A DNA stretch of 10,357 nt, from NCBI GenBank assembly GCA_030838245.1, contig JAUTXB010000110.1, positions 1-10,357 on the forward strand, in the 5' to 3' direction. The stretch is from Acidimicrobiaceae bacterium. Its GTDB lineage: Bacteria; Actinomycetota; Acidimicrobiia; Acidimicrobiales; RAAP-2. The notes beneath the pieces are model-generated. The model saw only the letters and a list, made by a program, of their open reading frames with translations, ran no database searches and was not told the DNA's origin. How positions within the stretch are numbered: the first letter of the stretch is position 1; the number at the start of each line of letters is the position of its first letter. Positions 1-6,174 of this stretch are shown here, piece after piece. The position numbers and the translations under genes are program-made.

Positions 1-178
1 CCTGGATCTCGTCGTGGTGCATGGGATTGAAGTCCCCCGAGGCGCCGGCGTACACGACCAAATCGGTCCGGGTGAGGACGTGCGAGCGAACCGGTGCCTC
101 GTCGCCCTCGCTCAGGTCTTCGTAGAACAGCCGGTGCTCGCCCATGCCCCGGCCGCCATCCGGCGCGCTGGCCATCAT
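1..178 (-). CDS. MaoC-type (R-hydratase-like) dehydratase, N-terminal part, cut by the window edge
   Basis: The first 59 codons of a hotdog-fold acyl-CoA hydratase are visible; the rest lies beyond the left edge. The start is ATG at 178, overlapping the TGA of the upstream fused acyl-CoA dehydrogenase (ATGA), with a second in-frame ATG at 175. After a short variable N-terminus comes a typical MaoC opening (LFYEDLSEGDEAPV) and then YAGASGDFNPMHHDE at about residues 43-57. This carries the D-x-N-P-x-H signature of hydratase 2 / MaoC proteins, with D49 and H54 as the expected catalytic pair. The family adds water to trans-2-enoyl-CoA in the cytoplasm. It is the only hotdog protein in the window with that motif intact, so it is probably the catalytic partner of the small hotdog protein at 2612-3109, as in HadAB- or ChsH-type heterodimers (inference). 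No strong Shine-Dalgarno is seen, so translation is probably coupled to the preceding gene. Confidence 0.88.
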   Translation of the reverse strand, partial: MMASAPDGGRGMGEHRLFYEDLSEGDEAPVRSHVLTRTDLVVYAGASGDFNPMHHDEIQ

Positions 179-2451
179 CGGCCGGGCTCGGGGTCCCGGG
201 GCAATCCGAGGAGGCGCTCACCGATCACATTGCGCTGCACCTCGCTCGTCCCGCCCGCAATGGTCAGGCACTTCGAGTGCAGGACGCCGTGGGCCCACAG
301 GGCCGCGTCGCCCACCGTGGTGGCTCCGGCCGGGCCCATCAGGTCGAGCCCGAACTCCTGCACCCGCTGGTCGAACTCGGCCCCCAGCAACTTCCCCACG
401 CTTGATTCGGGACCGGGCTCCACACCCGAGAGGGATCGAAGGGTGGCCCGGAGGCCGAGCACGGCCAAGGACTGTCCCTCAGCCACCAAGGTCCCCAACC
501 GATCGAGCACGACCGGCTGGGCGGCATCGGGATGGTCGCCCAACCAGGAGAGCGCCGCCTCAAGTCCACTCCCGAAGGCCGACCCGGACGAGAGCGAGAC
601 CCGTTCGTTGGCCAGCGTGGTCCGGGCCAACCGCCAGCCTCCGTCCACCTCGCCGACCACGCAGGAATCGGGCACAAAGCAGTCGTCGAAGAAGACCTCG
701 TTGAACAGCGACTCACCGGTGATCTCCCGCAACGGCCGGACCTCGATGCCCGGCGTCTTCATGTCGACCAGGAAGTAGGTGATCCCCCTGTGCTTGGGCA
801 CGTCGGGATTGGTGCGGGCCAGGCAGATCCCGACGTCGGCCAGGGTGGCCAACGAGGTCCACACCTTCTGCCCCGAGATCGACCAGCCCCCTTCGACCCT
901 GGTGGCCTTGGTGGTGAGTCCGGCCAGGTCCGAACCGGCACCGGGCTCGCTGAAGAGCTGGCACCACACCAGCTCGCCTCGGAGGCTGGGGCCCACCCAT
1001 CGTTCGGCCTGCTCATCGGTGCCGTGGGCGATGATGGTGGGAAGGGCCCACGCCCCCACGACCAGGCTGGGGCGCTCGAGCCCGACCTTGTCGCACACCT
1101 CGTCGATGACCAGCTGCTCCACCGCCCCAGCGTCTCTTCCCCAGGGCTTGGGCCAATGCGGCGCCAACAGCCCGGCGTCGGCCAGGCGGCCACGCCGCTC
1201 GTCGCCGTCGGTGATGGCGGCGATATCGGCCACCAACGGCTCCAGGTCGGCCCGGAACCGATCGGCCTCGGGTGGAAGCTCGACTCTCAGGTGGCGACGC
1301 ACCCCGGTCAGCGCCAGTCGGGCGGCCTCGGCGCGCAGGGGCGCCGTCCCTCCCAGCAGCTGGCGAAGGGTGGTGGACCGCCGCAGGTGGACATGGGCGT
1401 CGTGCTCCCAGGTGAACCCCATGCCCCCAAGCACCTGGATGGCTCCCTTGGCCGCTTCCACGTATGCGTCGAGGGCCAGGGCCCCCGCCACCTGCACGGC
1501 CAACCGGCTCTGTGGGGTGGTGATGGAGTCGCCATGATGGGCGCCCCCGGCGCCGCCGGCCTCCAGATCCAGCACCTGGGCTGCGTCCCACGTTGCCGCC
1601 ACCGACTGCTCCACGGATACCAGCATGTCGGCCAGGCGATGCTTGACCCCTTGGAACTGGCCGATCGGCCGCCCGAACTGTTGCCGGGACTGTGCGTACT
1701 CGGCGCCGGTGTCCAGGCACCATCGTGCGCCGCCGACCGCCTCGGCGGCGGCGTGGGCGATGGCCAGGTCGCGGATCCCCTCCGAGCGGGCTCCGACCAG
1801 TTCCCATTCGGAGGTCACCGTTACCCCGTCCAGGTGCCAGGTGGCCGATCGGCGTGACGGGTCGAAGCTCGGGGTGGGTTCCACCGTGGTTCCCGGCCCG
1901 CGCTCGAGCACGAACCAGCGTTCGGACCCGTCGACCTCCACCGGAGCCACCACCGCGGTGACCACCTCCCCGCTGGGGATCGGGCCCACCGATCCACGTA
2001 CGGAGATCGTGCCGTCGGAATGGCCGGTCGCCTCCAGTCCGGCCACAGCCACCGCCGATCCATCTGTCGTACCGACTGGAACCACCACTGCGGCCGGAAC
2101 CGAGCCATTGGCCAGTTCGGGAAGGAGGGACTTGGCCTGGGCACCGTCCCCGAAGGCGGCGATGACCGATGCGGCCAGCGCGGTCGAGGCCCAGGGTCCG
2201 GGGGCCGCGGCCCGTCCCAGCTCCTCGAGGACCACGGCCAGCTCGACCAGGCCGGCTCCCTGCCCGCCGAGCTCCTCGGCGATGTGCATGCCCAACCACC
2301 CGTGGTCGGCGAGCTCGGTCCAGAACGGCGGTAGCTCGTCCCGATCGCCGTCGAGAGCGGCGCGGGTCACCTCGGCCGGGCATCGGGACTCGACCCATCG
2401 CCGCAGCGACTGGCGAAGGTCCTCGTGCTCGTCGGCGATTCCGATCGGCAT
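175..2451 (-). CDS. Two-domain fused acyl-CoA dehydrogenase (FadE34-like architecture), 758 aa
   Basis: A FAD flavoenzyme of the acyl-CoA dehydrogenase family that makes 2-enoyl-CoA, built as two ACAD units in one chain (about 1-385 and 390-758). The N-terminal half has the FAD-contact motifs of the partner subunit, RQQFGRPIGQFQ near 256-267 and LGGMGFTWEHD at 341-351, but lacks the SEPGAGSD loop. The C-terminal half has WCQLFSEPGAGSDL at 496-509, GQKVWTS near 528, and a C-terminal GGTSEVQRN-GERLLGLPR segment. The usual glutamate before GT is glycine (G733). The likely catalytic base is E616 in LANERVSL, the helix-G position used by isovaleryl-CoA dehydrogenase. Length is close to mycobacterial FadE34 (about 710 aa). 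An in-frame TGA two codons upstream fixes ATG 2451 as the earliest start, and GGGAG lies 8 nt before it. Substrate is not readable; steroid side-chain or other bulky CoA esters are possible. Confidence 0.93.
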   Translation of the reverse strand: MPIGIADEHEDLRQSLRRWVESRCPAEVTRAALDGDRDELPPFWTELADHGWLGMHIAEELGGQGAGLVELAVVLEELGRAAAPGPWASTALAASVIAAFGDGAQAKSLLPELANGSVPAAVVVPVGTTDGSAVAVAGLEATGHSDGTISVRGSVGPIPSGEVVTAVVAPVEVDGSERWFVLERGPGTTVEPTPSFDPSRRSATWHLDGVTVTSEWELVGARSEGIRDLAIAHAAAEAVGGARWCLDTGAEYAQSRQQFGRPIGQFQGVKHRLADMLVSVEQSVAATWDAAQVLDLEAGGAGGAHHGDSITTPQSRLAVQVAGALALDAYVEAAKGAIQVLGGMGFTWEHDAHVHLRRSTTLRQLLGGTAPLRAEAARLALTGVRRHLRVELPPEADRFRADLEPLVADIAAITDGDERRGRLADAGLLAPHWPKPWGRDAGAVEQLVIDEVCDKVGLERPSLVVGAWALPTIIAHGTDEQAERWVGPSLRGELVWCQLFSEPGAGSDLAGLTTKATRVEGGWSISGQKVWTSLATLADVGICLARTNPDVPKHRGITYFLVDMKTPGIEVRPLREITGESLFNEVFFDDCFVPDSCVVGEVDGGWRLARTTLANERVSLSSGSAFGSGLEAALSWLGDHPDAAQPVVLDRLGTLVAEGQSLAVLGLRATLRSLSGVEPGPESSVGKLLGAEFDQRVQEFGLDLMGPAGATTVGDAALWAHGVLHSKCLTIAGGTSEVQRNVIGERLLGLPRDPEPGR

Positions 2452-2454
2452 CGG

Positions 2455-2571
2455 TCAGGCTCCCACTCGGTTGCGGAGGTCGTTCGACCCGTCCGGGGCA
2501 TCCAGCTCGTGCGCGATCCCCGGCCCCGGCGGCACAGGGAGCGCCATCAGATTCTGCATCGTTTCTACCAT
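2455..2571 (-). CDS. Possible small protein, 38 aa, unrecognised
   Basis: An open frame starting ATG at 2571 (alternative ATG at 2559) and stopping at TGA 2455, three bases before the ATG of the fused acyl-CoA dehydrogenase. It reads MVETMQNLMALPVPPGPG, then an acidic/polar tail ending SNDLRNRVGA. About four fifths of its codons end in G or C (counted by hand, 31 of 38), as expected for coding DNA here, and it fills most of the gap between the hotdog gene and the dehydrogenase on the same strand. Against it: no good Shine-Dalgarno precedes either ATG, it is very short, and I recognise no family. It could instead be spacer, or translation could couple into the downstream gene. No function is proposed. 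Confidence 0.35.
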   Translation of the reverse strand: MVETMQNLMALPVPPGPGIAHELDAPDGSNDLRNRVGA

Positions 2572-2611
2572 CCAGGGCCCAGCGAACCAGAACTGGTTCT
2601 TGCCCCGGAGG

Positions 2612-3109
2612 TCACATGCGGTGAATGAAGTTCATGGTCGAGGTGCACACCGGCTCACCGGTGGTGCGGTCGGTCCAGGCCGTTTCCACCACCACAAAGG
2701 TCATGGTCCGTCCCTTGGACTCCTTGCGGTAGGCGTCGACCACCTTGCCGTTGCCCTCCAGCACGTCCCCGGCGAAGACCGGCCGGTGGTAGCTGAACGA
2801 CTGCTCGCCGTGGAGGATGAGGCCGCCGCCGGCCAGCAAGGGGCCGATGGCCGCACCCACCTGGTTCCCCGACCCTGGGCCGGTGGGCTGCAGCTCGGGG
2901 TACCGTCCGAAATTCTCCATGACGAACGGGTAGGTCGGGGGCGCCGGGATGGCCGGCAACCCGATGGCCGCTGCCGCCGCCGGGTCCCGATAGGCCGGGC
3001 TGTCGTCCTTGACCGCGTCGGCGAACGCAGCCACATGTCCCCGCTCCACGGTGACCACTGTCTTACCTGTCGGGGTGCCGATGATGGCGTCCAAGACGTC
3101 GTCTGTCAT
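2612..3109 (-). CDS. Small MaoC-like / FAS1-type dehydratase N-terminal-domain protein (HadA/ChsH-like), 165 aa
   Basis: A single hotdog-domain protein of the MaoC N-terminal-like (FAS1-type dehydratase) family. Typical features are VERGHVAAFADAVKDDSPAYRD (near 21-42), an APPTYPFVM segment near 56-64, the LHGEQSFSYHRPVFAGD core strand near 99-115, and the SKGRTMTFVVVETAW strand near 131-145. Length of about 165 aa matches single-domain family members such as HadA. The hydratase motif is incomplete: D35-x-S-P-x-Y40 instead of D-x-N-P-x-H. It is therefore probably the substrate-binding, non-catalytic half of a heterodimer, with the MaoC gene at the left edge as partner; the two are separated by the fused acyl-CoA dehydrogenase. 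The start is very well supported: a perfect AGGAGG lies 6 nt upstream of ATG 3109. It is downstream of the crotonase at 3205-3984 with a 95-bp gap. Confidence 0.9.
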   Translation of the reverse strand: MTDDVLDAIIGTPTGKTVVTVERGHVAAFADAVKDDSPAYRDPAAAAAIGLPAIPAPPTYPFVMENFGRYPELQPTGPGSGNQVGAAIGPLLAGGGLILHGEQSFSYHRPVFAGDVLEGNGKVVDAYRKESKGRTMTFVVVETAWTDRTTGEPVCTSTMNFIHRM

Positions 3110-3204
3110 CTGGGTCCTCCTGTGCTGTCGATCATGTCACCAGGAGAGCCGAAGGGCGACCAGGGACCACGGCGGACATGGTTGCCTGCGTCTCCATCGA
3201 GGAG

Positions 3205-3984
3205 CTAGCCCGAACCGTCCGATGCATCGGCCCGGGCCCGGATCGACTCTTGGATCGCCCGGATGCCCTCGTCGAAACCGGGCTGGTCCATCGACCACTT
3301 CTGGGCCTCGAGCTCAAGTGCCGTGGCCTCGCCGACGCCGAGCATCGACTCGCTGGCCCGGAGTGTTGCCTTCGTCCGGGCCACCAGCGGGCGGGAGCGT
3401 CCGGCCGCCCGGTGCGCCAACTTGTAGGCGCTGTCCTCTAAGTCGGCGTCGTCCACACAACGCCAGGCCAGCCCGGATCTCACGGCATCGTGGGCATCGA
3501 GCACGTCGCCGCACAGCACCAGCGCGGCCGCGCCCTGGCTGCCGATCCGGTGTTGCAGGCGCCAGAGGTGACCACCACCTGGGTGGATACCGACATCCAA
3601 AAAGCGCGGGTCGAACCGAGCCGGCTCCGAGACGATGATGACGTCACAGGCCAGGGGAAGGTTCACCCCGGCCCCGATGGCCGGCCCCCCGACGGCGGCG
3701 ACGGTCGGAACCGGCGCGTCGGCCAGAGCCTCGAACCCCCGGTAGGTCTCGCCCAGCGGGACGTCCCGGGTCAGGAGCCCATCGAGCGATCCGCCGGCGC
3801 AAAAGACGGGTGGTTCGGCGGTGAGCACGATGGCCCCGGCGCCGTCGGCCAGCACCGTCCCGACAGCGACAGCCAGAGCGTCGCTCAGCTCCGTCGAGAG
3901 CGCGTTGCGATGCTCCGGATCGGACAGGCGTACCGAGCCGACACCGTCTCGCACCCAACAGGTGACCAACTGCGCCGTGCTCAC
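3205..3984 (-). CDS. Enoyl-CoA hydratase/isomerase (crotonase) family protein lacking both catalytic glutamates, 259 aa
   Basis: A crotonase-fold protein acting on an acyl-CoA thioester. The start is GTG 3984 (VSTAQLV), with GGAG 5 nt upstream; this gives the normal family length of about 260 aa. An open frame back to ATG 4125 exists, but it would overlap the preceding acyl-CoA dehydrogenase and its extra 47 residues do not resemble the family. The oxyanion-hole segment PVFCAGGSLDGL (near 59-70) and the second glycine-rich loop PAIGAGVNLPLACD (101-114) are present. The positions of the two hydratase glutamates (144 and 164 in rat enzyme numbering) are N108 and F128, the latter within FDPRFLDVGIHPGGGH. 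Ordinary syn-hydration is therefore unlikely. A binding, isomerase, hydrolase or lyase role is possible, and the true reaction is unknown. It lies 61 bp downstream of the acyl-CoA dehydrogenase stop. Confidence 0.9.
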   Translation of the reverse strand: MSTAQLVTCWVRDGVGSVRLSDPEHRNALSTELSDALAVAVGTVLADGAGAIVLTAEPPVFCAGGSLDGLLTRDVPLGETYRGFEALADAPVPTVAAVGGPAIGAGVNLPLACDVIIVSEPARFDPRFLDVGIHPGGGHLWRLQHRIGSQGAAALVLCGDVLDAHDAVRSGLAWRCVDDADLEDSAYKLAHRAAGRSRPLVARTKATLRASESMLGVGEATALELEAQKWSMDQPGFDEGIRAIQESIRARADASDGSG

Positions 3985-4020
3985 CGGTACTCCACAACCG
4001 TGTCCGTTCCCGGGTTTTGC

Positions 4021-4043
4021 CGAACCCTCGCGTGCCGGGTTCG
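4021..4043. repeat. 7-bp inverted repeat in the gap between ACAD and crotonase genes
   Basis: CGAACCC and GGGTTCG flank a 9-base loop just beyond the stop codon of the acyl-CoA dehydrogenase at 4046. In minus-strand RNA it would form a GC-rich hairpin in the 61-base spacer before the GTG of the crotonase. There is no U-run after it in that direction, so it is not a convincing intrinsic terminator. It may be an mRNA processing or stability hairpin, or chance. Confidence 0.3.
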
Positions 4044-4045
4044 CA

Positions 4046-5359
4046 TCAGTTCCGAGGGACCTCGCGCCACGGCGCCCGCTGCCAGGGGTCGGGCTCGCGG
4101 GGAAGTCCGAGAACTCGCTCGGCAATGATGTTCTTGTTCACCTCGGTGGTGCCCCCCTCGATGGTGTTGGCCCGGCTGCGGAGCATGCCTTTCAATTCGT
4201 AGGGTAACGAGTCGGCATAGCGTTCGACGGGGTCGCCACCACCGTCGTCGACGGCGGCCGCCAGTAACCAGGCCACGGCGTCGGCTCCCAACAAGTCGGT
4301 GGCCAAGTTCTGTATCCGCTGGTTGAGGTCGCCTTGGTGGACCTTGCCCACCGAGCTCTCCGGCCCAGGCGCCCGTCCGGCTTTGATCCCGGCCCGGACC
4401 CGCTGGTTCGTCCAGTTGCGGATCCGCTGCTCACTCAGCACCTGCATCAGGCTCTGGCGCACCAGTGGGTCGTCCCAGCCTCCCGGGTGGCCCTCGGCGC
4501 TGACCCGTCGGGCCAGCTCGACCAGGCGCTCGGCACCGCCTCCCCCGATCCGATCCACACCACCCGAGCCCGAGCCCGAGACCATCTGGCGCTCCCCCGA
4601 CAATGTTGCGTTTCCGACTTTCCAACCGTCGTTGACCTCGCCCACCCGCTGGCCGTCGGGAACCCGGACGTCTTCGAGGTAGACCTCGTTGAAGTCGATC
4701 TCCCCGGTGATGTGCCGGAGCGGGCGGACCTCCACGCCGGGCGCGTGCATGTCGATGAGGAAATAAGTGATCCCTTGACGCTTGGGAGCGTCAGCATCGG
4801 TCCGGGCCAGGAGTACCCCGAAGTCGGCCAAGTGGGCCCACGTGTTCCACACCTTCTGGCCGGTGATCACCCACTCGTCGCCGTGGCGCTCGGCCCGGGT
4901 GGCCAGCGATGCCAAATCCGAACCGGCCCCCGGCTCGCTGAACAGCTGGCACCAGATCTCTTCGTTGCGCACGATGGGACCGAGGAAGCGCAGGCGCTGC
5001 TCCTCGGTCCCGAAGGAGAAGAGGGCCGGAGCGGCCAGACTGAGACCCAAGGGGTTGAGGCGCCCGAGGTTGTACGGCGCCAACTCGACCTCGACTGTTC
5101 GCGCTTCGGAGGGTGAGAGCCCCGCTCCTGCGTACTCCGCCGGCCACGTAGGCGCCACCAGGCCGGACGCGGCAAAGACCGGGTACCAGGCCTCGTAATC
5201 GGCGCGGGAACGGACCTTTCTGATGGCCGATGCGCCGCCCTGTCTCGCCGCGCCACGCCAGGCCTCGGGCACGTGATCCTCCACCCACTGGCGGGTCCGT
5301 GCGATCAGCTCGTCGACGGGAAGCCCGGTCACGAAGACGCGCTCGTCGGTGTCCACCAT
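4046..5359 (-). CDS. Acyl-CoA dehydrogenase family protein (FadE, catalytic alpha-type), 437 aa
   Basis: A cytoplasmic FAD-dependent acyl-CoA dehydrogenase. In order: an N-terminal helical part with APTWPAEYAGAGLS (69-82), WCQLFSEPGAGSDLAS (136-151) for FAD/substrate binding, GQKVWNTWAHLADF (167-180), the C-terminal helical domain, and EGGTTEVNKN-AERVLGLPRE at 401-422. The MCAD-type glutamate position is glycine, so the likely base is E256 in LSGERQMV, as in isovaleryl-CoA dehydrogenase. The R-x-x-F-G-x-x-I motif that usually completes the FAD site is absent and the region is glycine-rich (SGSGSGG). This resembles the catalytic subunit of alpha2beta2 actinobacterial ACADs, and also the C-terminal half of the fused enzyme at 175-2451, with which it shares PGPESSVGK. 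The start is ATG 5359, overlapping the TGA of the upstream crotonase (TGATG), with AAGGA 5 nt before it. Substrate is unknown. Confidence 0.93.
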   Translation of the reverse strand: MVDTDERVFVTGLPVDELIARTRQWVEDHVPEAWRGAARQGGASAIRKVRSRADYEAWYPVFAASGLVAPTWPAEYAGAGLSPSEARTVEVELAPYNLGRLNPLGLSLAAPALFSFGTEEQRLRFLGPIVRNEEIWCQLFSEPGAGSDLASLATRAERHGDEWVITGQKVWNTWAHLADFGVLLARTDADAPKRQGITYFLIDMHAPGVEVRPLRHITGEIDFNEVYLEDVRVPDGQRVGEVNDGWKVGNATLSGERQMVSGSGSGGVDRIGGGGAERLVELARRVSAEGHPGGWDDPLVRQSLMQVLSEQRIRNWTNQRVRAGIKAGRAPGPESSVGKVHQGDLNQRIQNLATDLLGADAVAWLLAAAVDDGGGDPVERYADSLPYELKGMLRSRANTIEGGTTEVNKNIIAERVLGLPREPDPWQRAPWREVPRN

Positions 5360-6174
5360 CAGCGTCCTTTGAAGTCAGGAGGGCGCCGCTCCTTGAACGC
5401 ACCCAGACCCTCACGAAAGTCCTCGCTGCGCGAGGAGAGCTCCATGGCGAATCCCTCGTTGCGCAACTGATCCTCGAGCGGTAACGACGCACCGGCATAG
5501 AGCAGCCACTTGGTGAACCCCAGGGAGACCGTCGGGCCGCTGGCCAAAGTGGTTACCAACTCCTCGCTGGTCTGCTTCACGTCGCTTCGAGGGACAGCCC
5601 GGTGGACGAGGCCCCATGCTGCCGCCTCGGTTCCGCTCAGCTCCCGACCGAGCAGCAGCAGTTCCCGGGCCCGGGCCGCGCCGATGAGGCGTGGGAGCAG
5701 CCAAGTCGCTCCGCTGTCGGGAGTGAACCCCCGGGAGGAAAACGGCTCCCACATGCGGGCATCGTCGGCCGCCACGGTGAAGTCGGCGGCGGCGGCGATC
5801 TGCAACCCGATGCCCGCCGTCCACCCCTGGACGGCGCACACAACCGGAACCTGCACAGCGCACAGGAGGGGGATGAGCCGATGGGCCTGGGAAGGCAGTC
5901 GCCGCTGGATGGCTCCCACCCGCGGGCGGCGCTCGTCACCGGCGTTCCGGGCCACGATGTCGGCGCCGGCACAGAAGTGATCGCCGCTCCCGGTGATATG
6001 GATGACCCGCACCGCCTCGTCCCGACCGGCGGCGTCCACCGAGTCGATCAGGCCGGACATCATGGTGTCACTGATGGCGTTGCGCACGGTGGGCCGGTCG
6101 AGCCGGAGTTGGAGGACGGCGTCGCTCAGTTCGATCGACAAGCCGTCCACGGAACAATAGGCCGCGTCGGTCAT
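5359..6174 (-). CDS. Crotonase-family protein, PaaG-like isomerase candidate, 271 aa
   Basis: An enoyl-CoA hydratase/isomerase superfamily protein. The oxyanion-hole loop HFCAGADI (66-73) and the second loop QGWTAGIGLQIAAAADF (116-132) are intact. The two hydratase glutamates are replaced (Q125 and F145 by alignment), but the loop GFTPDSGATWLLPRLIG (149-165) is the PaaG-type signature. In that signature the aspartate, here D153, is the acid/base of 1,2-epoxyphenylacetyl-CoA isomerase and related delta3,delta2-enoyl-CoA isomerases. Double-bond shifting or ring isomerisation of an acyl-CoA is therefore more likely than hydration. The ATG at 6174 overlaps the TGA of the double-hotdog gene (ATGA), and its own TGA overlaps the ATG of the next acyl-CoA dehydrogenase, so three genes are translationally linked. 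No other paa genes are nearby, so a phenylacetate role is not supported by context. Confidence 0.92.
   Translation of the reverse strand: MTDAAYCSVDGLSIELSDAVLQLRLDRPTVRNAISDTMMSGLIDSVDAAGRDEAVRVIHITGSGDHFCAGADIVARNAGDERRPRVGAIQRRLPSQAHRLIPLLCAVQVPVVCAVQGWTAGIGLQIAAAADFTVAADDARMWEPFSSRGFTPDSGATWLLPRLIGAARARELLLLGRELSGTEAAAWGLVHRAVPRSDVKQTSEELVTTLASGPTVSLGFTKWLLYAGASLPLEDQLRNEGFAMELSSRSEDFREGLGAFKERRPPDFKGR

Noticed and set aside
3132..3176. 15-codon minus-strand frame between crotonase 3205-3984 and the hotdog gene
   Set aside because: Too short, no ribosome binding site, no coding signal beyond base composition.
532..3208. Long plus-strand open frames (532-1857, 1625-3208) opposite the fused ACAD and hotdog genes
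   Set aside because: They are antisense shadows: low-complexity Pro/Arg/Gly/Ser-rich translations with no family motifs, opposite genes with clear domain signatures.
4021..4043. Hairpin after the ACAD as an operon-ending intrinsic terminator
   Set aside because: No T run follows on the minus strand, and the next gene starts within 61 bp with a good ribosome site; kept only as an inverted repeat.
3985..4125. N-terminal extension of the 3205-3984 crotonase to ATG 4125
   Set aside because: It would overlap the preceding ACAD by about 80 bp, does not look like a crotonase N-terminus, and GTG 3984 has a good GGAG at the right distance.
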